A stretch of DNA of 64,000 nt from assembly GCA_900541835.1 (NCBI GenBank), contig UQLL01000001.1, positions 1 to 64,000 of the forward strand, given 5' to 3'. The notes under the pieces were generated by a model that did no database searches, was not told where the DNA came from, and saw nothing but the letters and a program-made list of their open reading frames with translations. Each line of letters opens with the position of its first letter. The stretch's first letter is position 1. The position numbers were made by a program, and so were the translations under genes. Shown in pieces: positions 1-8,179 of this stretch. This stretch comes from an uncultured Porphyromonadaceae bacterium. Lineage in GTDB: Bacteria > Bacteroidota > Bacteroidia > Bacteroidales > Muribaculaceae.

Positions 1-52
1 AACAAAATATGGGGGGATTCAGAACGATATTTTGCACTTCGTTATTGAATCT

Positions 53-658
53 TCAGTTGCGGATGTGGGAGAGGTACTGAGGGGAGACGCCGAGGTAGGT
101 GGCTATGACTTTGAGGGACACCTTCTGCACAATCTCGGGGCGGCATTCCAGCAGTGTTGCGTAGCGCTGGCGGGCGTCGCCCTGCATGACCTTGCTGTGC
201 ATCTCGGTGAAGTAGAACTGGTCATAGGCCAGGCGCAGGCGCCAGTTGCAGAACTCCAGCGACGTGCGTAGCATACGGTCGTAGTCCTCGCGCGGCACGC
301 GCATGAGCTTAGACTTGGCGCAGGCCTCGAAATGGCTTTCCGACGGCTTGTTGGCAGTGAAGCCCGCATAATTGAGAATCTGAGTGCCGGCGATGCCGAA
401 GGCCACCGTGACCTCCGTGTTGTCAATCACGTACCACTGTCGCATGATACCCTCGATCAGAATATAGAAATCGGGGTTAACCTCGCCCTGGGCCACGAGC
501 GACTGCCCGGTGCGGAGCGAGATGATTGAGCCGCAGTCAATCAGGTCGTTTATAAGTCCGTCACTCAGCGTCACGGGCGTAATGCCTTCGTGAAGGATGA
601 GATCGTGGATACGCCGACGCATTTTCGGCCCTATTTTTCTTTCAGTAAATTGCTCCAT
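53..658 (-). CDS. Crp/Fnr-family transcriptional regulator
   Basis: A 201-aa cytoplasmic regulator with the Crp/Fnr plan. Residues about 30-120 form a cyclic-nucleotide-binding-like beta barrel (SLRTGQSLVAQGEVNPDFYIL, then ILIEG). The C-terminus, around VIATYLGVSPQYLSHIRN, is a helix-turn-helix. The effector cannot be read; the sensor lacks an obvious cysteine cluster for Fe-S binding, so this is not a classic Fnr. A good promoter sits directly upstream, with its -7 element only 14 bp from the first ATG. The internal Met13 (position 622) is therefore a plausible alternative start that would leave a longer leader. The target genes are unknown. It is the last gene before the window edge on this strand. 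Confidence 0.85.
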   Translation of the reverse strand: MEQFTERKIGPKMRRRIHDLILHEGITPVTLSDGLINDLIDCGSIISLRTGQSLVAQGEVNPDFYILIEGIMRQWYVIDNTEVTVAFGIAGTQILNYAGFTANKPSESHFEACAKSKLMRVPREDYDRMLRTSLEFCNWRLRLAYDQFYFTEMHSKVMQGDARQRYATLLECRPEIVQKVSLKVIATYLGVSPQYLSHIRN

Positions 659-672
659 GAGTTTTTCACCTG

Positions 673-704
673 CAAAGATAGTGATTTTCCGCCATTAGTA
701 CAAA
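673..704 (-). promoter_or_regulatory. Bacteroidetes-type promoter of the Crp-family gene
   Basis: Read on the minus strand: a -33 TTTG (704-701), 20 bp, then a -7 TATCTTTG (680-673). This matches the Bacteroidetes primary-sigma consensus TTTG / TAnnTTTG exactly. Confidence 0.7.
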
Positions 705-737
705 ATCCGGGGCATATTGTACCCCCTCTTTTTCGGG

Positions 738-781
738 GAGACGAAAATAAAGGGGCGCACCCTCGGTGTGAGGATGCGCCC
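738..781 (-). terminator. Probable terminator of the S9 peptidase gene, REP-like
   Basis: On the minus strand, a GGGCGCA/TGCGCCC stem (753-781) is followed by a T-rich tract. The palindrome resembles the REP-like elements found elsewhere in this window. Confidence 0.5.
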
Positions 782-802
782 GGATATGGGATGCTGGAGC
801 GC

Positions 803-2968
803 TTACTTTGCGTCGGCGGTGTCAGCGGTGGCCTCAGGCTGCGTGGCGGCGGGAGCCTTGGCTGCGGTGGGATTCTTCAGGTACTTGTCGAGGAACTGGA
901 AGAAAGTGCGCTGCCAGAGCACGGCGTTCTGGGGCTTGAGGATCCAGTGGTTCTCGTCGGGGAAGACGAGCATCTCTGCGTCGAGTCCGCGCATCTTGGC
1001 GGCGTTGAAGGCCATCATGCCCTGGCTGGCGAGAATGCGGTAGTCGAGCTCGCCGACGGTGACGAGGATGGGGGCGGTCCACTTGTCTACGAACTTGTGT
1101 GGCGAGGTGGCGAAGGTGCCCTGTGCGGCGGCGTTGCCGGTCTCCCAGGGTGCTCCGCCCATGTCGAAGTCGGCGAACCACATTTCCTCGGTCTCCAGGT
1201 ACTGTGCCTCCATGTTGAAGATGCCGGCGTGGGCCACCAGGGCGCGGAAACGGCCTTCGTGGTGGCCTGCGAGCCAGTAGACGGAGAAGCCGCCGTAGCT
1301 GGCGCCGATGGCGCCGATGCGGTCGGCGTCTATGTAGGAGTACTTGCCCTTCATGTAGTCGACGGCGGAGAAGTAGTCGCGCATGTTCTGGCCGCCGTAG
1401 TCCTTGGAAATCTGGAGGTTCCACTCCTCGCCGAAGCCGGGGAGGCCGCGGCGGTTGGGGGCGATGACTACGTAGCCGTTGGCGGCCATGATCATGAAGT
1501 TCCAGCGGTAGCTCCAGAACTGGCTGACTGCCTGTTGCGGACCGCCCTGGCAGTAGAGGATTGCGGGATACTTCTTGTTGGGATCGAAGTCCGGCGGGGT
1601 GATGATCCAGGTGGTCATGAGCTTGCCGTCGGTGGTGGGCACGAGCTCTTTGCGCACGTCGCCGAGCTTGAGGCGTCCTAACAGTGCGGAGTTGATGGTA
1701 GTGAGGTCCTTGGCTTCCTTGACGCCAACGGTGGCGACACATATCTCGTTGGGGCGCTGCATGCTGTGGCGCATGGCGTAGACGGTGTCGGCGCTGATGG
1801 GCATCACACCCACGTAGTCCCACTGGCCGGCGGCCACGGTGTCGATGTGGGCGGTGGCGGCATTGACTCGGAAGATGGGCATGGTGCCGTCGCTGTAGCC
1901 GTTGAAGAAGATATACTTGGAGTCGGGGGTCCATGCGATGCCTTCGGGCCAGCGGTCCCAGCCGTCGGTGAGGTCGCGCACGGCGCCGGTGGCCATGTCC
2001 ATGACCATGAGGCGCTTTTTGTCGCTCTCGAACTTGGCGGTCTTCATGCTCAGCCAGGCCAGGGACTTGCCGTCGGGAGAGAAGACGGGGTCGGTGTCGT
2101 AGCCGGGGTTGGGGGCGCTGAGGTTGCGCACGAGCTTGCCGGTGCTGTCGTAGAGGTAGATGTCGGAGTTGGTGGAGAATGCGTAGTCCATGCCGGAGAG
2201 TGCGCGATACACGAGCACGAAGCTATTGCCGTCGGGGGCCCAGGCGAAGCACTCGGCGCCGCCGAAGGGCTTCATGGGGCACTCCCAGGGCTGGCCTTCG
2301 AGCACGTCCTTGGCCTCGCCGCTTACTTCGCCGTTGGAGAAGTCGGCCAGGAAGGGATGGGGAATCTCGGTAACCCACTCGTCCCAATGCTTGTACATGA
2401 GGTCGTTGACTACGCGGCCGGAGGTCAGGGGCAGGCCCTCGAAGAGGGTGGAGTCCTTGTCTTCGGCGGAGATGGAGGAGCCGAGGAGGACCTTGTCGCC
2501 GGTGGGGGCGACCTCGAAGCAGCTTACGCCGCCGGGGAGGCTGGAGACGCGCTTGCGCTGGCTGCCGTCGGCGTTGATGGTGAACATCTGGGGTTTCTCG
2601 GTGTTGGCGTCGTAGCTGACGAAGGCGATCTTCTTGCCCCCCTCGATCCAGCGGAGGTTGCTTTCGGACTTGGGCGTCTGGGTGAGCTGCTTGACGTCGC
2701 TGCCGTCGGCGTTCATGATGTAGATGTCGGAGTTGGAGGAGTTGGACTCGATGTTCTCGTAGCCCACGGTGAAGATGATTTTCTTGCCGTCGGGGCTTGG
2801 AGTGGCCTCGCTGACGCGCCCGAAGGCCTCGAGGACTTCGGGCGACACCTGGCCGTCGATGATCTCCACGCTCGGGACGCCGGAGGCCGCCTCTTTCTCG
2901 GGGCTGCAGCCGGTGGTCGCCAGCAGTGGCAGCACGAGTGCGCTCATGGCGATTGCGGTTTTGTTCAT
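803..2968 (-). CDS. S9 family prolyl oligopeptidase-type serine peptidase, lipoprotein
   Basis: Probable exported peptidase cleaving peptides after proline or related residues (DPP/acylaminoacyl-peptidase group). From the start chosen at 2968 the protein is 721 aa and begins with a lipoprotein signal ending LLATTGC, lipidated Cys21. An earlier in-frame ATG at 3040 lies within a long hairpin and would bury this signal. Residues about 45-400 are a WD-like beta-propeller (repeated SPDGK, IYIMNADGS, TPDSKYIFF). The C-terminal alpha/beta hydrolase has the nucleophile in GASYGGFS (about residue 556), Asp in GELDYR (about 639) and His in ENHW (about 671). A 25-residue Ala/Pro/Thr tail follows. It is downstream of pth on the same strand, separated by an 18-bp perfect hairpin. 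Confidence 0.93.
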   Translation of the reverse strand: MNKTAIAMSALVLPLLATTGCSPEKEAASGVPSVEIIDGQVSPEVLEAFGRVSEATPSPDGKKIIFTVGYENIESNSSNSDIYIMNADGSDVKQLTQTPKSESNLRWIEGGKKIAFVSYDANTEKPQMFTINADGSQRKRVSSLPGGVSCFEVAPTGDKVLLGSSISAEDKDSTLFEGLPLTSGRVVNDLMYKHWDEWVTEIPHPFLADFSNGEVSGEAKDVLEGQPWECPMKPFGGAECFAWAPDGNSFVLVYRALSGMDYAFSTNSDIYLYDSTGKLVRNLSAPNPGYDTDPVFSPDGKSLAWLSMKTAKFESDKKRLMVMDMATGAVRDLTDGWDRWPEGIAWTPDSKYIFFNGYSDGTMPIFRVNAATAHIDTVAAGQWDYVGVMPISADTVYAMRHSMQRPNEICVATVGVKEAKDLTTINSALLGRLKLGDVRKELVPTTDGKLMTTWIITPPDFDPNKKYPAILYCQGGPQQAVSQFWSYRWNFMIMAANGYVVIAPNRRGLPGFGEEWNLQISKDYGGQNMRDYFSAVDYMKGKYSYIDADRIGAIGASYGGFSVYWLAGHHEGRFRALVAHAGIFNMEAQYLETEEMWFADFDMGGAPWETGNAAAQGTFATSPHKFVDKWTAPILVTVGELDYRILASQGMMAFNAAKMRGLDAEMLVFPDENHWILKPQNAVLWQRTFFQFLDKYLKNPTAAKAPAATQPEATADTADAK

Positions 2969-2986
2969 GGTGATTAGGTTTTTTTG

Positions 2987-3033
2987 TTGAGGAGTGTAGG
3001 GACGAACGGTCCGTGCGTCCCTACACTCCTCAA
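2987..3033. repeat. 18-bp perfect inverted repeat between pth and the S9 peptidase gene
   Basis: The left arm 2987-3004 (TTGAGGAGTGTAGGGACG) is perfectly complementary to 3016-3033, with an 11-nt loop. It lies 18 nt upstream of the S9 start and 7 nt past the pth stop. No T-run follows on either side, so it is not a clear intrinsic terminator. The inner GTAGGGACG is shared with the REP-like palindromes of this window. Confidence 0.75.
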
Positions 3034-3040
3034 CTTTCAT

Positions 3041-3688
3041 TTATTTGTTGTTGAAGTTTGTCATTGCGAACTGTATCCCGCTCAGGCAGAATGCCTTGAC
3101 GGAGTCAGCGGCCACCTTGAGCCGTTCGGGCAGGTGCTTTTCCTCCTCGGCCGGGAAGCGTCCAAGCACGTAGTCGATCTGTCCGCCTCGGGGAAAGTCG
3201 TTGCCGACGCCGAAGCGCAGGCGGCTATAGCCCTGGGTGCCGAGTTCGGCGGCTATGTTCTTGAGGCCGTTGTGTCCGGCGTCGCTGCCACCCTTGCGCA
3301 GGCGGATGGCGCCGAATGGCAGGGCGATGTCGTCGACGAGCACCAGCAGGCTGTCGAGCGGCAGCTTCTCGTGGTTCATCCAGAAGCGCACGGCCGAGCC
3401 GCTGAGGTTCATGTATGTGGAGGGCTTGAGCACCATCAGCTCGCAGTTCTTGACGCGCATGCGGGCCATGGAGCCGTAGCGGCAGCTCTCGAAAGCTGCG
3501 CCGCGCGGGTCGGAGGCCACCAGCTCGTCGGCTATCATGAAGCCGGCGTTGTGGCGGGTGCCGACGTACTCGGCGCCGATGTTGCCCAGTCCCACTATCA
3601 GGAATTTTTTCATGTCAGGCTGTAACTCTTCGGCGTGTTGTTTTGCGTCGAAGAGTTTCTTGAAAAAGTTAGAAATGGAACAGCCCAT
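3041..3688 (-). CDS. pth: Peptidyl-tRNA hydrolase
   Basis: Cleaves peptidyl-tRNA released from stalled ribosomes. The family signature is clear: MKKFLIVGLGNIGAEY, TRHNAGF (catalytic His), STYMNLSG, LVDDIALPFGAIRL and GGSDAGHNGLKNI. The classic start would be Met26 at 3613, giving 190 aa, which fits the usual family length. An upstream ATG at 3688 adds 25 residues (GCSISNFFKKLFDAKQ...) with reasonable protein composition and no stop, so the start is uncertain; the longer frame is reported. It lies directly downstream of rplY on the same strand, a pairing common in bacteria, with a small 8-bp hairpin at 3704-3745 between them. Confidence 0.95.
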   Translation of the reverse strand: MGCSISNFFKKLFDAKQHAEELQPDMKKFLIVGLGNIGAEYVGTRHNAGFMIADELVASDPRGAAFESCRYGSMARMRVKNCELMVLKPSTYMNLSGSAVRFWMNHEKLPLDSLLVLVDDIALPFGAIRLRKGGSDAGHNGLKNIAAELGTQGYSRLRFGVGNDFPRGGQIDYVLGRFPAEEEKHLPERLKVAADSVKAFCLSGIQFAMTNFNNK

Positions 3689-3767
3689 CGGTTCTTAAAC
3701 AGTGAGCAATGAATAATAAGCCGCATAGCCTATCATCCATTGCTCCTCGTAGTTTTCTGTTGGAAGG

Positions 3768-4424
3768 TTAAGCCTCGGCGTCGGCCTTGGCGGCGGCGCC
3801 ACGTGCGGCACGTGTCAGCTGCACGGCGCAGACGACGGCGTTCTTGGCGTTCATCAGCTCGAGGCCCTCGAAGTGGAGGTCGCCTACGGACAGGGACTGG
3901 CCCAGGCCGAGGTTGTCGACGTTGATGACGAGCTTCTCGGGGATGGCGGTGTACTCGGCCTTCACCTTGAGCTTACGCATGCTGAGGGTGAGCTTGCCAC
4001 CGGCCTTGACGCCCTCGGCGTGGCCCTCGACCTGCACAGGCACTTCCATGACGATGGGCTTGCCGGGGAATACCTCCAGGAAGTCGATGTGCAGCACGGT
4101 GTCCTTGACGGGCTGGAACTGAATCTCCTTCATCACTGCCTTGCGGGGTTCGCCGTGCAGGTTGAGGTCGATCTCGAAGATCTCGGGAGTGTAGATGAGC
4201 TTGCGCACGTCCTCAGTTTTCACTACCATGTCGGTGGTGATCAGGCCGCGGTTGTTGGCGATTTCCACGAGCTTCTCGCCGGGCTTGAGGGCCTCCTTAT
4301 AGGGGAGTTCCACGATCTTGCCGCCGTTCAGCACGCACGGGATGAGGTTTTCTTTGCGCAGAGCCTTGGTGCTCTTCTTGCCGAGGTCGGTGCGTGGCTC
4401 GGCGTTGAGTGCGAATTTCTTCAT
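3768..4424 (-). CDS. rplY: 50S ribosomal protein L25 / general stress protein Ctc
   Basis: Ribosomal protein binding 5S rRNA. At 218 aa this is the long, two-domain CTC form: an L25 domain at residues 1-95 (TDLGKKSTKALRKENLIPCVL) followed by the TL5-type C-terminal beta domain (DTVLHIDFLEVFPGKPI, EGVKAGGKL) and an Ala-rich tail (RAARGAAAKADAEA). The start at 4424 gives the expected MKKFALNAEPR N-terminus. It forms a translation-associated pair with pth downstream. A -7-like element lies upstream at 4510-4517. Confidence 0.96.
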   Translation of the reverse strand: MKKFALNAEPRTDLGKKSTKALRKENLIPCVLNGGKIVELPYKEALKPGEKLVEIANNRGLITTDMVVKTEDVRKLIYTPEIFEIDLNLHGEPRKAVMKEIQFQPVKDTVLHIDFLEVFPGKPIVMEVPVQVEGHAEGVKAGGKLTLSMRKLKVKAEYTAIPEKLVINVDNLGLGQSLSVGDLHFEGLELMNAKNAVVCAVQLTRAARGAAAKADAEA

Positions 4425-4509
4425 TGTTTTTGGTTGGTTGTGTTACTCAAAAAAGGTCTGTATGGAGACGATTTTCCCATCACACGGGTCGTCATATCCA
4501 ATGACGCCG

Positions 4510-4539
4510 CAAAGTTACTAATTTTTTCCGAGCCGCAAC
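4510..4539 (-). promoter_or_regulatory. Putative rplY promoter
   Basis: On the minus strand, TAACTTTG (4517-4510) matches the -7 consensus. The -33 partner is a weak GTTG at 4539-4536 with 18-bp spacing. Confidence 0.4.
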
Positions 4540-4701
4540 TCTTTCCCGTCTCATTTTTTGCACATATTCTTCAAAATCCGGCCCTGAAAACCCACCGGTG
4601 AGGAAGCATCGGTAAAAAAGGTAAGACAAACCTACTTACGGGTAACCGCTGATTCAGTAAAAGTTGCCAACTTTGCAATCGGAAACGAAAACAGCAACTG
4701 C

Positions 4702-5676
4702 ATGATAAAGAAAGTACTCTCAGCGATAGCTCTGTGCCTGGCCTCGACGCTGGCCTGGGCGCAGAAGCCGGCCGCACCGGCCACCGTCTACTTCACCTCC
4801 GAGATCACGCCCGAGGCCCTGGTGGCTATCTTCGAGCAGCTGGGCGTCAGTCCCGAGGGCAACGTAGCAGTGAAAATCTCCACCGGCGAGTCGGAGCAGA
4901 GCCATATGCTATCCCCGGAACTCATCGCCCGGCTCGTCAGGAAGGTCAACGGCACCCTGGTGGAGTGCAACACCGCATATCGCGGCAACCGCTTCAACAC
5001 CGCCGACCACCGCAAGGCCATCGCCGAGCGCGGCTACGACAAAATCGCCGCCGTGGACATCATGGACGAGGACGGCAACATCTTCATTCCCATGGCCGAC
5101 TCCACCTATTTCAGCAACGACATAGTGGGCAGCCACCTAGACCGCTACGACTTCATGATCAACCTGGCGCACTTCAAAGGTCACCAGATGGGCGGCTTCG
5201 GCGGCGTGCTAAAGAACCAGAGCATCGGCGTGGCCTCGCGCGACGGCAAGGTGCGCATCCACACCGCAGGCGTCTACGAGACCCCCGACAAGGCCTTCAA
5301 CAACCCCAAGGGCCAGGATGCTTTCCTGGAGTCCATGGCCGGCGCCGCACAGGCCGTCCACAACCACTTCAAGGCCAAGAAGGGCATAGTCTACATCAAC
5401 GTCATGAACAATATGTCGGTGGACTGCGACTGCAACGGCCATCCGGCCAAGCCGGTGCTCAAGGACATGGGCATCTTGGCCTCGCTCGACCCCGTGGCGC
5501 TGGACCAGGCCTGTCTCGACCTCGTCTTCGGCCACACGTCTACGGCCGGCGACGACAGCAAGCCACTTATCGAGCGCATCGAGACGCGCCACGGCACCCA
5601 TACCGTGGACTACGCCGAGAAAATCGGCCTCGGCACAAAGAAGTACAATCTCGTCAACATTGGCAAGAAGAAATAA
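4702..5676 (+). CDS. DUF362 domain protein, exported
   Basis: A 324-aa protein with a standard signal peptide (MIKKVLSAIALCLASTLAWA, cleavage near residue 21), so periplasmic or outer. The rest matches the DUF362 fold: VYFTSEITPEALVAIF, AVKISTGE, LVECNTAYRGNR, INLAHFKGHQMGGFGGVLKN and DCDCNGHPAKPVLKDMGI followed by SLDPVALDQACLDLV. The DCDCNG motif (two cysteines) is the only obvious metal-binding candidate. The two-cluster ferredoxin domain found in some DUF362 proteins is absent. The biochemical role is unknown. It is a single gene closed by a strong terminator. Confidence 0.85.
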   Translation: MIKKVLSAIALCLASTLAWAQKPAAPATVYFTSEITPEALVAIFEQLGVSPEGNVAVKISTGESEQSHMLSPELIARLVRKVNGTLVECNTAYRGNRFNTADHRKAIAERGYDKIAAVDIMDEDGNIFIPMADSTYFSNDIVGSHLDRYDFMINLAHFKGHQMGGFGGVLKNQSIGVASRDGKVRIHTAGVYETPDKAFNNPKGQDAFLESMAGAAQAVHNHFKAKKGIVYINVMNNMSVDCDCNGHPAKPVLKDMGILASLDPVALDQACLDLVFGHTSTAGDDSKPLIERIETRHGTHTVDYAEKIGLGTKKYNLVNIGKKK

Positions 5677-5696
5677 TAGTCATACAGTCAGAAGTA

Positions 5697-5735
5697 AAGG
5701 GCCACGCAATCCACTACGTGGCCCTTGCTTTTTTC
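5697..5735 (+). terminator. Rho-independent terminator after the DUF362 gene
   Basis: A perfect 10-bp stem, AAGGGCCACG (5697-5706) with CGTGGCCCTT (5717-5726), has a 10-nt loop and is followed by GCTTTTTTCC. Confidence 0.9.
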
Positions 5736-5749
5736 CGTTGGAGGATTCC

Positions 5750-6040
5750 TCACCCCTTGTGAAAGAGGTTGCAGAACTTGTCCTTGACGTCCTCGAAGAC
5801 GCCTTTGGCCTGGGCGGCGAACGCGCTTATGGATAGTTCCGGCAGAGAGGCGTACTTGCTCTGCTCCGACTCGTGAATCTGCTCCACTTTGAGCTTGCCG
5901 ATGAAGTCCTCGGCCTTGCCCAACTTCGGGTGCTTGCGGAGTTCCTCGACGGCCTTCTTCTTGAAGTTCTCTATTTTCCGGGCATCGTCGCAGCGATACT
6001 TATGGTCGCCAAACGACACGACATACATTTCCTGTGCCAT
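5750..6040 (-). CDS. Conserved-type small protein of unknown function
   Basis: A 96-aa soluble, Lys/Glu-rich protein with no signal peptide or membrane segment. The N-terminus (AQEMYVVSFGDHKYRCDDA) looks like a short beta strand region. The middle (KIENFKKKAVEELRKHP) is helical and charged, and the C-terminus ends FCNLFHKG. I do not recognise a family. The coding frame has the same codon style as its neighbours and lies between the DUF362 terminator and the CYTH gene, so it is probably real. Confidence 0.6.
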   Translation of the reverse strand: MAQEMYVVSFGDHKYRCDDARKIENFKKKAVEELRKHPKLGKAEDFIGKLKVEQIHESEQSKYASLPELSISAFAAQAKGVFEDVKDKFCNLFHKG

Positions 6041-6103
6041 AACTTTCTCGCTTTTTCAGTAAAAACGCCCGGCACTCCCCCACCGTTTACCCTTTAACCT
6101 TAT

Positions 6104-6544
6104 TTATAGATTGGAGTTGTAATAGTTGGGATCGTCGGTGACGTTGCGGCCGATGAACGGCGGCAGTGGATAGGTGGCGTCGGAGGCGGGGATCTCGATT
6201 TCGGCCATGGTGAGGCCGGAGAGGTCGCCGCCGTATTCGTCCACCTCCCAGAGGAAGCCGCCGAAGGGCACGAGCCAGCGGCGCTTGTGCAGGATGCGTC
6301 CGACGCAGAGCGACAGCAGCCCGTCGAAGTCCGTTGCAGGAATCTCGTACTCGAACTCCAGGCGCGTATCGCCGTTGTTACGTCCCTTTATAGTGAGATA
6401 GCAGCGTTCGCCTCGGCGCCGCACGCGCACCACATGCTCCGGGGTGCGGTCGATGTAGCCCTGTATGATTTCCTCGCTGCCGGTGGCCATGGATTTATAC
6501 GAATCGTCGCGCACCATGTACTTGTGTTCGATTTCCTTTGCCAT
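6104..6544 (-). CDS. CYTH domain protein (triphosphate tunnel enzyme family)
   Basis: A 146-aa single-domain CYTH protein. It opens with the family hallmark EIEHKYMV (ExExK). The expected positively and negatively charged tunnel residues follow: VVRVRRRGERCYLTIKGR, RLEFEYEIP, RRWLVPFGGFLWEVDEYGGDLSGLTMAEIEI. Known members hydrolyse inorganic triphosphate or thiamine triphosphate or bind nucleotides; the substrate here cannot be told from sequence. It is divergent from rlmD, with start codons about 80 bp apart. Confidence 0.88.
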   Translation of the reverse strand: MAKEIEHKYMVRDDSYKSMATGSEEIIQGYIDRTPEHVVRVRRRGERCYLTIKGRNNGDTRLEFEYEIPATDFDGLLSLCVGRILHKRRWLVPFGGFLWEVDEYGGDLSGLTMAEIEIPASDATYPLPPFIGRNVTDDPNYYNSNL

Positions 6545-6583
6545 ACTTATATAACAATGTGAGAGCGGAAATATTGAGGTGCG

Positions 6584-6615
6584 TTTGCCAATGCCGTGGG
6601 GAATGTGTAACTTTG
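6584..6615 (+). promoter_or_regulatory. Promoter of rlmD
   Basis: TTTG (6584-6587), 20 bp, TAACTTTG (6608-6615), ending 9 bp before the chosen ATG at 6625. Confidence 0.7.
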
Positions 6616-6624
6616 TCCCCGCAA

Positions 6625-8097
6625 ATGAGTAGGAAGAAAAAGCCCCTGCCGCTGCTCGAGGACGTGGAGATCACGGGAGTGGCGGCCGAAGGCAAGGCCA
6701 TAGCCCGCGTGTGCCTGGACGGCACCGGGGAGAAGAGCCTCGCCCTTTTTGTGCCGTATGCGGCCCCAGGCGACATCGCCGACATCCAGGTTGACCGCCG
6801 CAAGCACAGCTTCGCCGAAGGACATATCGTCAACCTCAAACGCCCGTCAGAGGAGCGTACCGAGCCGGCATGCGCCCACTTCGGCCTGTGCGGCGGATGC
6901 CGCTGGCAGCACCTCCCCTATCCCGCCCAGCTCAAGTATAAGCAGCAGCAGGTGGTCGACGCCCTTACCCGCATTGGCCATGTGCAGCTGCCCGACATCA
7001 CACCCATCTCCGGCTCGGCGCAGGTCTACGGCTACCGCAACAAGATGGAGTACACTTTCTCTGCCAAGAAGTGGCGCACCTGGGAGGAGATGCGCAGCGG
7101 CGTGGCGTTCACTGACTCGCCCCACGCACTCGGCTTCCACATACCCGGAGGCTTCGACAAGGTGCTCCACATCGGTCGCTGCCACCTACAGGCCGATCCC
7201 GGCAACGAGTTGCGCAACTGGCTCTTCGACTATGCCGAGGAGCATGGCATCGACTTCTACGACATCCGCGCCAACTCCGGGCTGCTCCGCACGCTGATGC
7301 TGCGCACCGCCTCCACCGGCCAGCTCATGGCCGTGGTGGTGTTCGGCCGCCAGGACCCCGCCATCGAGCCCGTGCTCAAGGCCATGGCCGAGGCGTGGCC
7401 ACAGATCGACTCGCTACTCTACGTGGTCAACGAGAAGCTCAACGACTCCATCGCAGACCAGCAGGTGCTGGTCTACAAGGGCCTTCCGTATATAGAAGAG
7501 GAAATGGAAGGGCTGCGCTTCCGTGTCAACGCCAAGTCCTTCTACCAGACCAACTCGAGCCAGGCATACGTGCTCTACAGTATAGTGCGCGACCTTGCAT
7601 TCCGCGGTCTGAGCGAGGATGCAAGGCCCACCGTCTACGACCTGTACACCGGCACCGGCACCATCGCCAACTTCATCGGCCGCCGCGCCGGCAAGGTGGT
7701 GGGAATAGAGTACGTGGAAGAGGCCATCGCCGACGCCAAGCTGAACGCGGAGGTCAACGGCATCGCCAACACCCACTTCTATGCAGGCGACATGAAGGAC
7801 ATTCTCACCGACCGGTTCATAGCCGAACATGGGCGACCAGAGGTGATAGTCACTGACCCGCCCCGCGCCGGCATGCACCCCGACGTGGTGTCCACCATAC
7901 TTCGCGCCGCCCCCGATGTGATAGTCTACGTGAGCTGCAACCCTGCCACGCAGGCCCGCGACCTCCAGCTGCTCGACGGCGACTACGAGATAACGGACGT
8001 GCATCCGGTGGACATGTTCCCGCACACCCACCACGTTGAGAATGTAGTGAGGCTGGTGAGAAGAGAGAGGCTCAAGGACGAAACCGCGCCGCGCTGA
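6625..8097 (+). CDS. rlmD: 23S rRNA (uracil-5-)-methyltransferase RlmD
   Basis: 490 aa from the ATG at 6625; a longer frame from 6538 would run through the promoter. A TRAM domain covers residues 5-65. An Fe-S site follows in CAHFGLCGGCRWQ, then the SAM methyltransferase core with YDLYTGTGTIANFIG (SAM binding), DPPRAGMHPD, and nucleophilic Cys in YVSCNPATQARDL. It methylates a uridine in 23S rRNA; RlmD versus the related RlmCD specificity cannot be separated by eye. Its last codons (ETAPR) and its TGA stop lie inside a dispersed 40-bp repeat (8084-8125). Confidence 0.92.
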   Translation: MSRKKKPLPLLEDVEITGVAAEGKAIARVCLDGTGEKSLALFVPYAAPGDIADIQVDRRKHSFAEGHIVNLKRPSEERTEPACAHFGLCGGCRWQHLPYPAQLKYKQQQVVDALTRIGHVQLPDITPISGSAQVYGYRNKMEYTFSAKKWRTWEEMRSGVAFTDSPHALGFHIPGGFDKVLHIGRCHLQADPGNELRNWLFDYAEEHGIDFYDIRANSGLLRTLMLRTASTGQLMAVVVFGRQDPAIEPVLKAMAEAWPQIDSLLYVVNEKLNDSIADQQVLVYKGLPYIEEEMEGLRFRVNAKSFYQTNSSQAYVLYSIVRDLAFRGLSEDARPTVYDLYTGTGTIANFIGRRAGKVVGIEYVEEAIADAKLNAEVNGIANTHFYAGDMKDILTDRFIAEHGRPEVIVTDPPRAGMHPDVVSTILRAAPDVIVYVSCNPATQARDLQLLDGDYEITDVHPVDMFPHTHHVENVVRLVRRERLKDETAPR

Positions 8098-8125
8098 AGC
8101 GGGCGCCAAATGCAAAGGAAAAAGC
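8084..8125 (-). repeat. Dispersed 40-bp element, copy 1
   Basis: Minus-strand copy of the family with core CCTTTGCATTTGGCGCCCGC followed by TTCAGCGCGGCGC. It contains the TGA stop of rlmD. Related copies lie at 17053, 20536, 49162, 62415 and 63401. Confidence 0.75.
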
Positions 8126-8179
8126 TTTGCCGGCCCAATGACTTAAACCAATATATAATTCCTAATTGCTAATTTCCCA

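Noticed and set aside
590..2977. Long plus-strand frames opposite the S9 peptidase gene
   Set aside because: Gly/Val/Glu-rich low-complexity translations typical of antisense GC-rich DNA.
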